Source: an uncultured Bacilli bacterium (lineage in GTDB: Bacteria > Bacillota_I > Bacilli_A > RF39 > UBA660). Taken from it: 18,334 nucleotides of DNA. A program made the position numbers and the translations under genes. Shown here in pieces: positions 1-5,195 of this stretch; position 1 is the stretch's first letter, and the number at the start of each line of letters is the position of its first letter. The stretch lies in the NCBI GenBank assembly GCA_944358685.1, contig CALVRQ010000056.1, forward strand, positions 1 to 18,334, written 5' to 3'. Below the pieces are notes generated by a model. That model worked only from the letters and a program-made list of their open reading frames with translations, did not search any database and was not told the origin of the DNA.

Positions 1-2
1 CA

Positions 3-416
3 CAAATACTATCTACATATTATTTATCAGAAATAGATCACTTTATTATTCATGATTTAAAAGTTAAATATTTCGTGGGTTATATGGATGATTTTATTTT
101 AATAAATAAAGATAAAAATTATTTAAAATACTGTTTAAAGCAAAAAGAAAATAAATTAAAAGAATATCATTTAAAATAAAATAACAAAAAAGTACAAATA
201 ATAAATATAAAAAACGGTTTTACTTCTCTAGGCCACTATTTTATCTTAAAAAACAAATTAATAATAAAAAAATCAAATAGTGCGAAATATAAAATAAGAA
301 TAAATATCAAACTAAAAACAAAACTTTATAAACAAGAAAAAAACTACCTTTCAAAACTACTTCTGCTCTATAAATTCCTACAAAAACTAAACATAAATCA
401 TTTACTTTTTTCATAA
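3..416 (+). pseudogene. Reverse transcriptase 3' end, broken by an in-frame stop
   Basis: This is the C-terminal part of an RNA-directed DNA polymerase; its 5' part lies outside the window. The frame that starts at base 3 reads a motif-4-like stretch (S-x-x-Y-L-S-E-I-D-H, a few residues after Q-I-L) and then the catalytic box YMDDF at 81-95, spaced as in bacterial RTs of the retron/DGR/group II type. A TAA at 177-179 interrupts the frame. The same frame continues open for 78 codons to the TAA at 414-416. That second part still looks like RT: KKVQIINIKNG followed by a FLGY-like F-T-S-L-G-H-Y-F, the usual block after the YxDD palm motif, then a Lys-rich tail. The simplest reading is a sense-to-TAA point mutation (for example Leu TTA) in a once intact gene. 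No template or variable repeats or retron RNA are seen, so the RT class is uncertain. Confidence 0.82.
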
Positions 417-429
417 ATTTTGGTATAAT
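401..429 (+). promoter_or_regulatory. Sigma-A promoter of the rpsF-ssb-rpsR operon
   Basis: The -10 TATAAT is at 424-429, preceded by TGG (extended -10). A -35-like TTTACT at 401-406 is 17 bases upstream. The -35 lies inside the last codons of the RT remnant, so pseudogene and promoter overlap. Confidence 0.7.
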
Positions 430-436
430 CATAGCC

Positions 437-493
437 GAGTAATTAAATTACTCCTTGCTTTTTATAAAAAAAGCCGAATAGACCACAAGGAGG
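437..493 (+). promoter_or_regulatory. Candidate S6:S18-binding leader that sequesters the rpsF SD
   Basis: CTCCTTG (451-457) is perfectly complementary to CAAGGAG (486-492), which contains the rpsF Shine-Dalgarno. Between them a hairpin GCTTTTT/AAAAAGC (457-463/468-474) can form, followed on the 3' side by an unpaired CCG (474-476, using the last C of the arm) and AATAGAC. A stem, an apical hairpin and a CCG bulge beside the SD is the layout of the known rpsF leader bound by the S6:S18 complex for feedback control. The anti-SD strand can alternatively pair in an upstream hairpin, GAGTAAT/ATTACTC (437-443/447-453), which would free the SD. Pairing is seen in the sequence; the regulatory role is inferred from the known family. 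Confidence 0.62.
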
Positions 494-501
494 TGTAAGA
501 A

Positions 502-792
502 ATGAGAAACTATGAAATCATGTTTATCGTAAGACCAACATTAGGTGAAGATGAAGTAAAAAAAGTAGTTAAAGACTTTTCAGAAATCATCACTAAAAAT
601 GGTGGTAAAGTAACTAAAGAAGAAAACATGGGACAAAGAGAATTAGCTTATGAAATCAAAGATTTTAAAAGCGGATATTATTTCGTATTCGAAATAGAAT
701 CTGAAGATGACAAAGCTATTAAAGAATTTGACCGTTTAGCTCTAATCAATAATGACATCGTACGTCATTTAATTACAAAAGTAGAAGAGTAA
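502..792 (+). CDS. rpsF: 30S ribosomal protein S6
   Basis: Primary 16S rRNA-binding platform protein that forms a heterodimer with S18. At 96 residues it has the usual length, and it shows the family start M-R-x-Y-E-I-M-F-I-V-R-P and the central G-x-R-x-L-A-Y-E-I pattern with a YFVF strand. The start is fixed by a strong AAGGAGGTG SD at 487-495. It is first gene of the conserved rpsF-ssb-rpsR operon; ssb follows after 16 bases. Expression is probably controlled by the leader structure at 437-493. Nothing in the coding sequence is unusual. Confident by family identity and operon context. Confidence 0.96.
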   Translation: MRNYEIMFIVRPTLGEDEVKKVVKDFSEIITKNGGKVTKEENMGQRELAYEIKDFKSGYYFVFEIESEDDKAIKEFDRLALINNDIVRHLITKVEE

Positions 793-808
793 GAAATGAG
801 GTAGTTTT

Positions 809-1270
809 ATGAACAGAGTATGTTTAGTTGGTAGATTAACGGCCAAACCAGAATTAAGATATACAGGAAGCAATGTTCCTTATACTAGATTTTCTTTGGC
901 AGTCAACCGAACTTTTAATAATGCAAATGGAGAAAGAGAAGCAGACTTCATAAACATAGTTGTATGGCGCCGTCAAGCAGAAAATGTAGCAAACTACTTA
1001 GATAAAGGTAGTAGGGTTTCTGTTGAAGGAAGAATCCAAACAGGTAGTTACAATGCACAGGACGGTAGTAAAAGATATACTACAGATGTAGTTGCTGATA
1101 ACATTCAATTCCTAGATACAAGACGCCAAGCAGAAGCAAGAAACAATACCACACCATATGATTATAATGATGCTCCTGCAAGTGCACCTATGAATGATGT
1201 CGATATTGCTGATGACCCTTTTGCTGATTTTGGAGACAATGTCTCAATTGATGATAATTTCTTAGAATAG
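809..1270 (+). CDS. ssb: Single-stranded DNA-binding protein
   Basis: Binds and protects ssDNA in replication, recombination and repair, normally as a homotetramer. The N-terminal OB fold covers about residues 1-108: it starts [19 protein letters not shown], followed by a F-S-L-A-V strand, F-I-N-I-V-V-W-R-R and [10 protein letters not shown]. It is followed by a flexible Asn/Ala-rich linker and an acidic tail. The total of 153 residues is normal for Bacilli. The C-terminal tip is D-D-N-F-L-E rather than the common DDLPF/DDIPF that docks partner proteins, so the Phe is not the terminal residue. It lies between rpsF and rpsR, with rpsR beginning 10 bases after its stop; the stop overlaps the rpsR ribosome binding site, implying coupled expression. 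Confidence 0.95.
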   Translation: MNRVCLVGRLTAKPELRYTGSNVPYTRFSLAVNRTFNNANGEREADFINIVVWRRQAENVANYLDKGSRVSVEGRIQTGSYNAQDGSKRYTTDVVADNIQFLDTRRQAEARNNTTPYDYNDAPASAPMNDVDIADDPFADFGDNVSIDDNFLE

Positions 1271-1280
1271 GGAGGTATTT

Positions 1281-1496
1281 ATGGCAGAATTTCGTAGAAG
1301 AAAAAGAAAAGTATGTCAAATGTGTGCAGGAAAACACGTTAGTTATAAAGACGATACTGTTAAAAAATATATCAGTTTAGATAAAGGTAAAATTTTACCA
1401 AGAAGAATCACTGGTGCTTGTGCAAAACACCAAAGATATATTGCAAACGAAGTTAAAAAAGCTAGATTCATGGCTTTACTTCCATTTGTAAAATAA
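1281..1496 (+). CDS. rpsR: 30S ribosomal protein S18, zinc-ribbon (C+) form
   Basis: S18 pairs with S6 on the platform of the 30S subunit. The 71 residues show the family core [14 protein letters not shown] and the closing A-L-L-P-F. Cys12 and Cys15 (C-x-x-C) plus Cys47 and His50 (C-A-K-H) form the zinc-site set of C+ type S18, so this organism makes the zinc-binding version. The SD GGGAGG overlaps the ssb stop. The gene ends the operon: an intrinsic terminator follows directly. Identification is secure. Confidence 0.96.
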   Translation: MAEFRRRKRKVCQMCAGKHVSYKDDTVKKYISLDKGKILPRRITGACAKHQRYIANEVKKARFMALLPFVK

Positions 1497-1526
1497 AACA
1501 TTTGCTAAAAAAGTAAATGTTTTTTT
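1497..1526 (+). terminator. Intrinsic terminator of the rpsF operon
   Basis: AACATTTGC pairs with GTAAATGTT (1497-1505/1513-1521, one G-T pair), loop TAAAAAA, followed by a T run to 1526. It starts immediately after the rpsR stop. Confidence 0.88.
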
Positions 1527-1527
1527 C

Positions 1528-1556
1528 TTAAACTTTTCACAAATAGATGATATACT
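1528..1556 (+). promoter_or_regulatory. Promoter of the rpiB-ywzB-spoIID group
   Basis: The -10 TATACT at 1551-1556 is preceded by TGA (extended -10). A weak -35 TTAAAC at 1528-1533 lies at 17-base spacing. An AAGGAGG SD follows 7 bases after the -10. Confidence 0.55.
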
Positions 1557-1576
1557 TATAAAAAGGAGGATAATTT

Positions 1577-2098
1577 ATGGAAGAAAAAGAAACTTCTTTA
1601 AAAGATATTGTCAAAAATGATTATCAAGAAAAAACAATCTTAGACTTAAATATTCCTGATAATAAAATAGGAATTGCTAGTGATCATAGAGGTTATGATT
1701 TAAAACAAAAACTTACAAAATATTTAACTAAAAAAGGATATACTGTTATTGACTATGGTTGTGATGATAAAACCAGTCATGACTATCCTGAATATGGTTT
1801 CAAATTAGGAAAAGCCGTTCGTGATGGCAAAGTTGAAAAAGGTATTGCTATATGTGGTAGTGGTATCGGTATAAGCATCGCTTGTAATAAAGTAAAAAAA
1901 GTAAGATGTGCTAAAGTAGATAACATCAAAGAAGCTAAATACACTAGAATTGACAACGATGCTAACATCATAGCCATTAACGGAAATATGCCACTTATTA
2001 GAGCTAAAGACATTACAGATGTATTTTTAAAAACCCCATTCAGTAATCAAGAACGTCACAAAAGACGTATCGAAATGTTAGATAACTATAAAGAATAA
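1577..2098 (+). CDS. rpiB: RpiB/LacAB-family sugar-phosphate isomerase, variant active site
   Basis: Family members interconvert ribose 5-phosphate and ribulose 5-phosphate, or galactose 6-phosphate and tagatose 6-phosphate. Seen here: I-G-I-A-S-D-H-R-G (about 31-39), the catalytic-Cys loop ICGSGIGIS (Cys93), N-D-A-N (127-130) and the phosphate-binding tail E-R-H-K-R-R (159-164). Two features are unusual. The protein has 173 residues because of an N-terminal extension of about 30 residues, while the family is near 145-150. The residue before N-D-A-N is Asp126, where E. coli-type RpiB has the His (His99) proposed to open the sugar ring. This may mean a changed substrate or mechanism. The start is set by AAGGAGG at 1563-1569. 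The stop overlaps the next gene's ATG (TAATG). In B. subtilis rpiB (ywlF) is also upstream of ywzB and spoIID. Confidence 0.85.
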   Translation: MEEKETSLKDIVKNDYQEKTILDLNIPDNKIGIASDHRGYDLKQKLTKYLTKKGYTVIDYGCDDKTSHDYPEYGFKLGKAVRDGKVEKGIAICGSGIGISIACNKVKKVRCAKVDNIKEAKYTRIDNDANIIAINGNMPLIRAKDITDVFLKTPFSNQERHKRRIEMLDNYKE

Positions 2099-2295
2099 TG
2101 GCACTAAAAGGACTTATATACATTGTAACCGTCATAATCACAATTTGGGCTTTAGAAAGTTTAAATATATCAGGCATATTTAAAAAGAATAGATACTACT
2201 CATCTAGGGTATTATATCTAATAGTCGCTATGGCTTTATCATACTTAGTCGTTAATTTTTTCTATGATTTTTTCGAAAGTACGAAATTCATATAG
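2098..2295 (+). CDS. ywzB: DUF1146 small membrane protein, YwzB-like
   Basis: A 65-residue protein with two predicted membrane helices, about residues 4-22 and 38-58, separated by a basic loop (K-K-N-R). The pattern of W-A-L-E-S-L-N in helix 1, then an Arg-rich loop and a V-N-F-F-Y-D-F exit, resembles B. subtilis YwzB (DUF1146). The function of the family is unknown. Its ATG overlaps the rpiB stop by one base and has only a weak SD, so translation is probably coupled. spoIID follows after 14 bases. The same neighbourhood (ywzB upstream of spoIID) exists in B. subtilis, which supports the assignment more than the short sequence alone. Confidence 0.72.
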   Translation: MALKGLIYIVTVIITIWALESLNISGIFKKNRYYSSRVLYLIVAMALSYLVVNFFYDFFESTKFI

Positions 2296-2309
2296 AAAGG
2301 AACTAAGAT

Positions 2310-3221
2310 ATGAAAAAGCTCATTGTAGTAGCACTATTAGTTATTATAATCCCTTTTTTATTTGTCAAAATTTTTGTTCAAACTGATGAAATAAAATTCA
2401 AGTATATAACCAATAATACAATTAGAGTCAAAAATGAAAAAACAGGTCAAATAACCAAAATACCATTTGAAGAATATATAAAAGGAGTTGTTGCAGGTGA
2501 AATGCCCGCAACCTTTGAATTAGAAGCCCTAAAAGCCCAAGCTGTCGCTTCAAGAAGCTATGCCATGTACCAAATGACAGCTACTAAAGATAAAGATTAC
2601 GATGTATTAAATACTACCGCTAACCAAGTATATCTAACTGATGAACAGCTAAAAGAAAACTGGAAAGATGAATATACTGAAAAATTAAATAAAATAAAAA
2701 CTGCAATAGCTGAAACAACTGGTGAATATTTAACTTACAAAGGCCAAATAGTAAACGCCATGTTTTTCTCAACAAGCGTTGGTAAAACCGAAAATAGTGA
2801 AGAAGTTTTTGTCTCTGCCCTTCCCTATCTAAGAAGCGTAGATAGTATTTGGGATCAAGACTCACCTGTCTATACCGATACATATACTTTTGATTTAAAA
2901 GATTTTTATACCAAATTAAATTTACCTTATAATGAAAAACTAACTATTGAAGTCACCGAAAAAACATCAACCGGTAGAACAAAAAAATTAAAAATAAATA
3001 ATCAAGAACTAAATGGAAGAGACGTTGCCACAAAATTATCACTTCGCTCAAATTACTTTGATATAGTTCAAAATGAAAATAAAATAACAATCACCACTAA
3101 AGGTTTTGGGCACGGTGTTGGTATGAGCCAATATGGTGCGAATGGCATGGCTAAAGAAGGATATAAATATGATCAAATTTTAAAACACTATTATCAAAAT
3201 ACCGAAATAAAAAAAATTTAG
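2310..3221 (+). CDS. spoIID: Stage II sporulation protein D, lytic transglycosylase
   Basis: SpoIID cleaves glycan strands between MurNAc and GlcNAc after stem peptides are removed, which drives engulfment of the forespore by the mother cell. It has an N-terminal membrane anchor (about residues 3-23) and an extracytoplasmic domain. Visible family motifs: E-E-Y-I-K-G-V-V-A-G-E-M-P (54-66), in which Glu64 matches the catalytic Glu88 of B. subtilis; L-K-A-Q-A-V-A-S-R-S-Y-A; F-S-T-S-V-G-K-T-E-N-S-E (153-164); and GFGHGVGMSQYGA (265-277). Its 303 residues are close to family size. The SD AAAGGA precedes the ATG. The SpoIIQ-like gene lies 45 bases downstream, consistent with a shared engulfment role. 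No partner spoIIM or spoIIP is in the window. Confidence 0.94.
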   Translation: MKKLIVVALLVIIIPFLFVKIFVQTDEIKFKYITNNTIRVKNEKTGQITKIPFEEYIKGVVAGEMPATFELEALKAQAVASRSYAMYQMTATKDKDYDVLNTTANQVYLTDEQLKENWKDEYTEKLNKIKTAIAETTGEYLTYKGQIVNAMFFSTSVGKTENSEEVFVSALPYLRSVDSIWDQDSPVYTDTYTFDLKDFYTKLNLPYNEKLTIEVTEKTSTGRTKKLKINNQELNGRDVATKLSLRSNYFDIVQNENKITITTKGFGHGVGMSQYGANGMAKEGYKYDQILKHYYQNTEIKKI

Positions 3222-3266
3222 TATAAAATACCCAAAACTATCCAAAATGATAGTAGAGGTGAAAAA

Positions 3267-3911
3267 ATGAAAAAAGTAAAGCTAAAAAAACCAGTCGTTT
3301 ACAGCATGTGCATCATGGTAAGTGTCCTTCTATTGGGTGGTCTATGGTATGCAGATTTATCTAAGCAATCTTTAAAAGCACCTGAAGACGAAGATTTAAA
3401 CTATGTATCTAGACTATTTGATGATAATGTTGTATCAGTTGTCAGCACGTCCGCAAACATCGCAAGGCCATATAATAATCAAGAAGTAAAAGCCTTAAAT
3501 AACTTCTATGATTATCAAAGCGATGAAAAAACGCAGCAAAATGCCATCATAAATTATGACACAACTTACATTCAAAACAATGGTGTCGCTTATGGTGGTC
3601 TAAATGACACCTTCGACGTTGTAAGCGTTTTACCAGGTACAGTCACATCAATTAAAGAAGATAAACTAATGGGCAAAATAGTTACAATTGAACACGACAA
3701 TAACATTATAACAACATACCAAAGTCTAAGTGAAGTTACGGTTAAAGAAGGCGATAATGTAGCTCAAAGTACAGTCATTGGTAAAGCTGGCGAATCAAAC
3801 TTAGAAAAAGATTTAGGAAAACACGTTTTATTTGAAATAACTGTTGATGGTAAATATGTTAATCCAGAAAACTGTTTTAATAAAACAATCGACCAATTAA
3901 AGAGTAATTAA
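3267..3911 (+). CDS. spoIIQ: SpoIIQ-like membrane protein with degenerate LytM (M23) domain
   Basis: In spore formers SpoIIQ is made in the forespore and pairs with SpoIIIAH across the intermembrane space, forming a channel and a ratchet for engulfment. Seen here: a short cytoplasmic N-terminus, one transmembrane helix (about 11-29), a linker, and a LytM fold at about 93-200. The YQSLS motif (151-155) fits the M23/SpoIIQ family. The metal-site residues are lost: the HxxxD positions are Asn104 and Ala108, and the HxH site reads H186-V-L188. A peptidase role is therefore unlikely, as for B. subtilis SpoIIQ. The call rests on topology, the degenerate site and its place directly after spoIID. The SD is AGAGGTG. 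The stop codon lies inside the terminator loop that ends the transcript. Confidence 0.83.
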   Translation: MKKVKLKKPVVYSMCIMVSVLLLGGLWYADLSKQSLKAPEDEDLNYVSRLFDDNVVSVVSTSANIARPYNNQEVKALNNFYDYQSDEKTQQNAIINYDTTYIQNNGVAYGGLNDTFDVVSVLPGTVTSIKEDKLMGKIVTIEHDNNIITTYQSLSEVTVKEGDNVAQSTVIGKAGESNLEKDLGKHVLFEITVDGKYVNPENCFNKTIDQLKSN

Positions 3912-3923
3912 AACTCTTTTTTT
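3899..3923 (+). terminator. Intrinsic terminator of the rpiB-spoIIQ unit
   Basis: AAAGAGT (3899-3905) pairs with ACTCTTT (3913-3919) around AATTAAA, and T residues continue to 3923. The spoIIQ stop (3909-3911) is in the loop. A second weak hairpin, AAATTTG/CAAATTT (3933-3939/3951-3957), follows; otherwise 3924-4041 shows nothing recognisable. Confidence 0.82.
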
Positions 3924-4041
3924 ATATACTAGAAATTTGCTTTGTAAAAACAAATTTTAAATAATCAAAACATCTGTTCAAAAAAATCTTTACAAAATAA
4001 ATAGTTAAAACTCAAAAATTCATTTTAAAACATATAAATTA

Positions 4042-4050
4042 TGTTATAAT
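4042..4050 (+). promoter_or_regulatory. Extended -10 promoter of the NlpC-like gene
   Basis: TGT followed by TATAAT at 4045-4050; no convincing -35. Transcription would start near 4057, at the GGAG SD, giving a 5' leader of only about 10 bases. Confidence 0.55.
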
Positions 4051-4066
4051 AAAAAAGGAGAAGCTT

Positions 4067-5080
4067 ATGAAGAAATTATGTATTATATTTATTATAACAT
4101 TTTTAATAATGATTCCATCAGTAAATGCTAGTTCCGAAGGAAACAGAATAGCCGACGCTGGAGCAAAATTAGCTGTTGGACTAAATGGAAATTATTATGT
4201 TAGATCACCAGGTACAAGAGTATCCGATCCAGCTGCTCAAAAATACATTAATGCTAGAGATTCATTAATACCAATAAGATCTTATCTGGGTGGCGATTAC
4301 GCTAGTTGTGATATAACAGTATCTACAATCATAAGATATTCTGGTGTTGATCCAAACTTTGAACCCTTTGCTGTTCCTAAACAATGGGATTACATGGTAG
4401 CATCAGGAAAGTGGGAAATAGTTGGAAGGGGATATCATATAGGAGATGATTCTAGCCAGTTACGTCCAGGAGATGTTTTAGTCGTTGACAGAACTGTAGG
4501 TAACCAAGAAGCTAATATGCACATTTGGATTTTCTTAGGTAACAAAGCAGTTCAAAAATATTGGCCGGGAAATGATAGTGATGCAATACAAGGATCATAT
4601 TCTTACACTCCATATGAAGCTTTTTACCCTAGCCTTTTTAAAGCTGCCACCAGTTGGGAACCGCCAAATAGATCATACGTAATTTTTAGGTATGATGGAG
4701 AAGATTATGTAGGAAATATCACAAAATGGGCTGAACAACTACAAGGATCATTTGAATTAGAAAAAATAGATGTATGTAGTATAATTTCTGGCACATTAAA
4801 AGATACATTAAATACATTATTTCAATATATATCTTTAGCTGGGATAATACTTTTAATTATTTTAACAATAATAGATTTAATAAAAGTAATTACTGGCAAT
4901 CCTACAGAAAATTTTGTAAAATTTGGCCAAAACATAAAGGCAAGAATTATAACATTAATCATATTATTAATATTGCCATTTTTGATAACCCTTATTATAG
5001 ATGGAATTAATAAAATTGCTTCAATTACAGGATATCAGTCAGATAATCCATTATGTGCTGTTGTTGAAAATAAAGAGTAG
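4067..5080 (+). CDS. Secreted NlpC/P60-like protein fused to a two-helix membrane module
   Basis: A Sec signal peptide (1-21; hydrophobic core, likely cut after V-N-A) precedes an extracytoplasmic domain of about 190 residues. This domain has a papain-like layout of the NlpC/P60-CHAP type: a candidate nucleophile in S-C-D (Cys81), where the family has D-C-S/G, then R-P-G-D-V-L-V-V (133-140) and a candidate base in M-H-I-W-I (His152). It may act on peptidoglycan stem peptides. From about 232 a second module starts with a Cys (237), has two hydrophobic helices (about 250-275 and 292-313) joined by a short loop with Lys residues, and ends at Cys330. This resembles the small TrbC/VirB2-pilin-like membrane proteins of uncultured Firmicutes. 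It has its own promoter and lies between spoIIQ and mbl. Peptidase activity and the pilin-like link are inference. Confidence 0.66.
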   Translation: MKKLCIIFIITFLIMIPSVNASSEGNRIADAGAKLAVGLNGNYYVRSPGTRVSDPAAQKYINARDSLIPIRSYLGGDYASCDITVSTIIRYSGVDPNFEPFAVPKQWDYMVASGKWEIVGRGYHIGDDSSQLRPGDVLVVDRTVGNQEANMHIWIFLGNKAVQKYWPGNDSDAIQGSYSYTPYEAFYPSLFKAATSWEPPNRSYVIFRYDGEDYVGNITKWAEQLQGSFELEKIDVCSIISGTLKDTLNTLFQYISLAGIILLIILTIIDLIKVITGNPTENFVKFGQNIKARIITLIILLILPFLITLIIDGINKIASITGYQSDNPLCAVVENKE

Positions 5081-5107
5081 ACCATGAAATAGATTTTTCA
5101 TGGTCTA
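5078..5107. terminator. Perfect 12-bp hairpin after the NlpC-like gene
   Basis: TAGACCATGAAA (5078-5089) and TTTCATGGTCTA (5096-5107) form an uninterrupted 12-bp stem with loop TAGATT. The stop codon TAG opens the left arm. A clear T run is missing on either strand, so it may be a weak terminator or a processing or stability hairpin. Confidence 0.5.
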
Positions 5108-5162
5108 TTCAGAAAAAAAGTATAAAAAAAAGCATTCTTCATACTCCAAATAAGGATAGGTA

Positions 5163-5171
5163 TGATATAAT
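5163..5171 (+). promoter_or_regulatory. Extended -10 promoter of mbl
   Basis: TGA followed by TATAAT at 5166-5171; no good -35 at 16-18 bases. An imperfect inverted repeat with arms TCATAC (5139-5144) and GTATGA (5160-5165) abuts the -10. Confidence 0.55.
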
Positions 5172-5195
5172 ATTTTAAGAAAAAAGGTGATAAAT

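Noticed and set aside
177..179. Reading the TAA in the RT frame as recoded
   Set aside because: TAA is used as a normal stop throughout the window; no recoding signal is visible.
1..500. DGR template/variable repeats or a retron RNA next to the RT fragment
   Set aside because: No repeat pair or suitable structured RNA can be seen in the window; the upstream part is missing.
1783..2013. Minus-strand open frame inside rpiB, and similar shadow frames inside spoIID, mbl, apeA, the DUF4203 gene, tagO and the SNF2 gene
   Set aside because: They lie wholly inside strong genes on the other strand, have no ribosome binding site and no family pattern.
3221..3250. Sigma-F promoter for spoIIQ based on GTATA at 3221-3225
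   Set aside because: The -10 at the right distance lacks the GG and does not fit the consensus well.
5139..5165. Operator for mbl from the arms TCATAC/GTATGA
   Set aside because: Only six bases per arm and an unbalanced interior in very AT-rich DNA; mentioned with the promoter but not claimed as an operator.
5187..5195. GTG start for mbl giving an M-I-N extension; the same pattern at 10171 for NUDIX and 13793-13795 for the lipoprotein
   Set aside because: The GTG in each case is the GGTGA part of the Shine-Dalgarno; the downstream ATG has the proper spacing and the family N-terminus.
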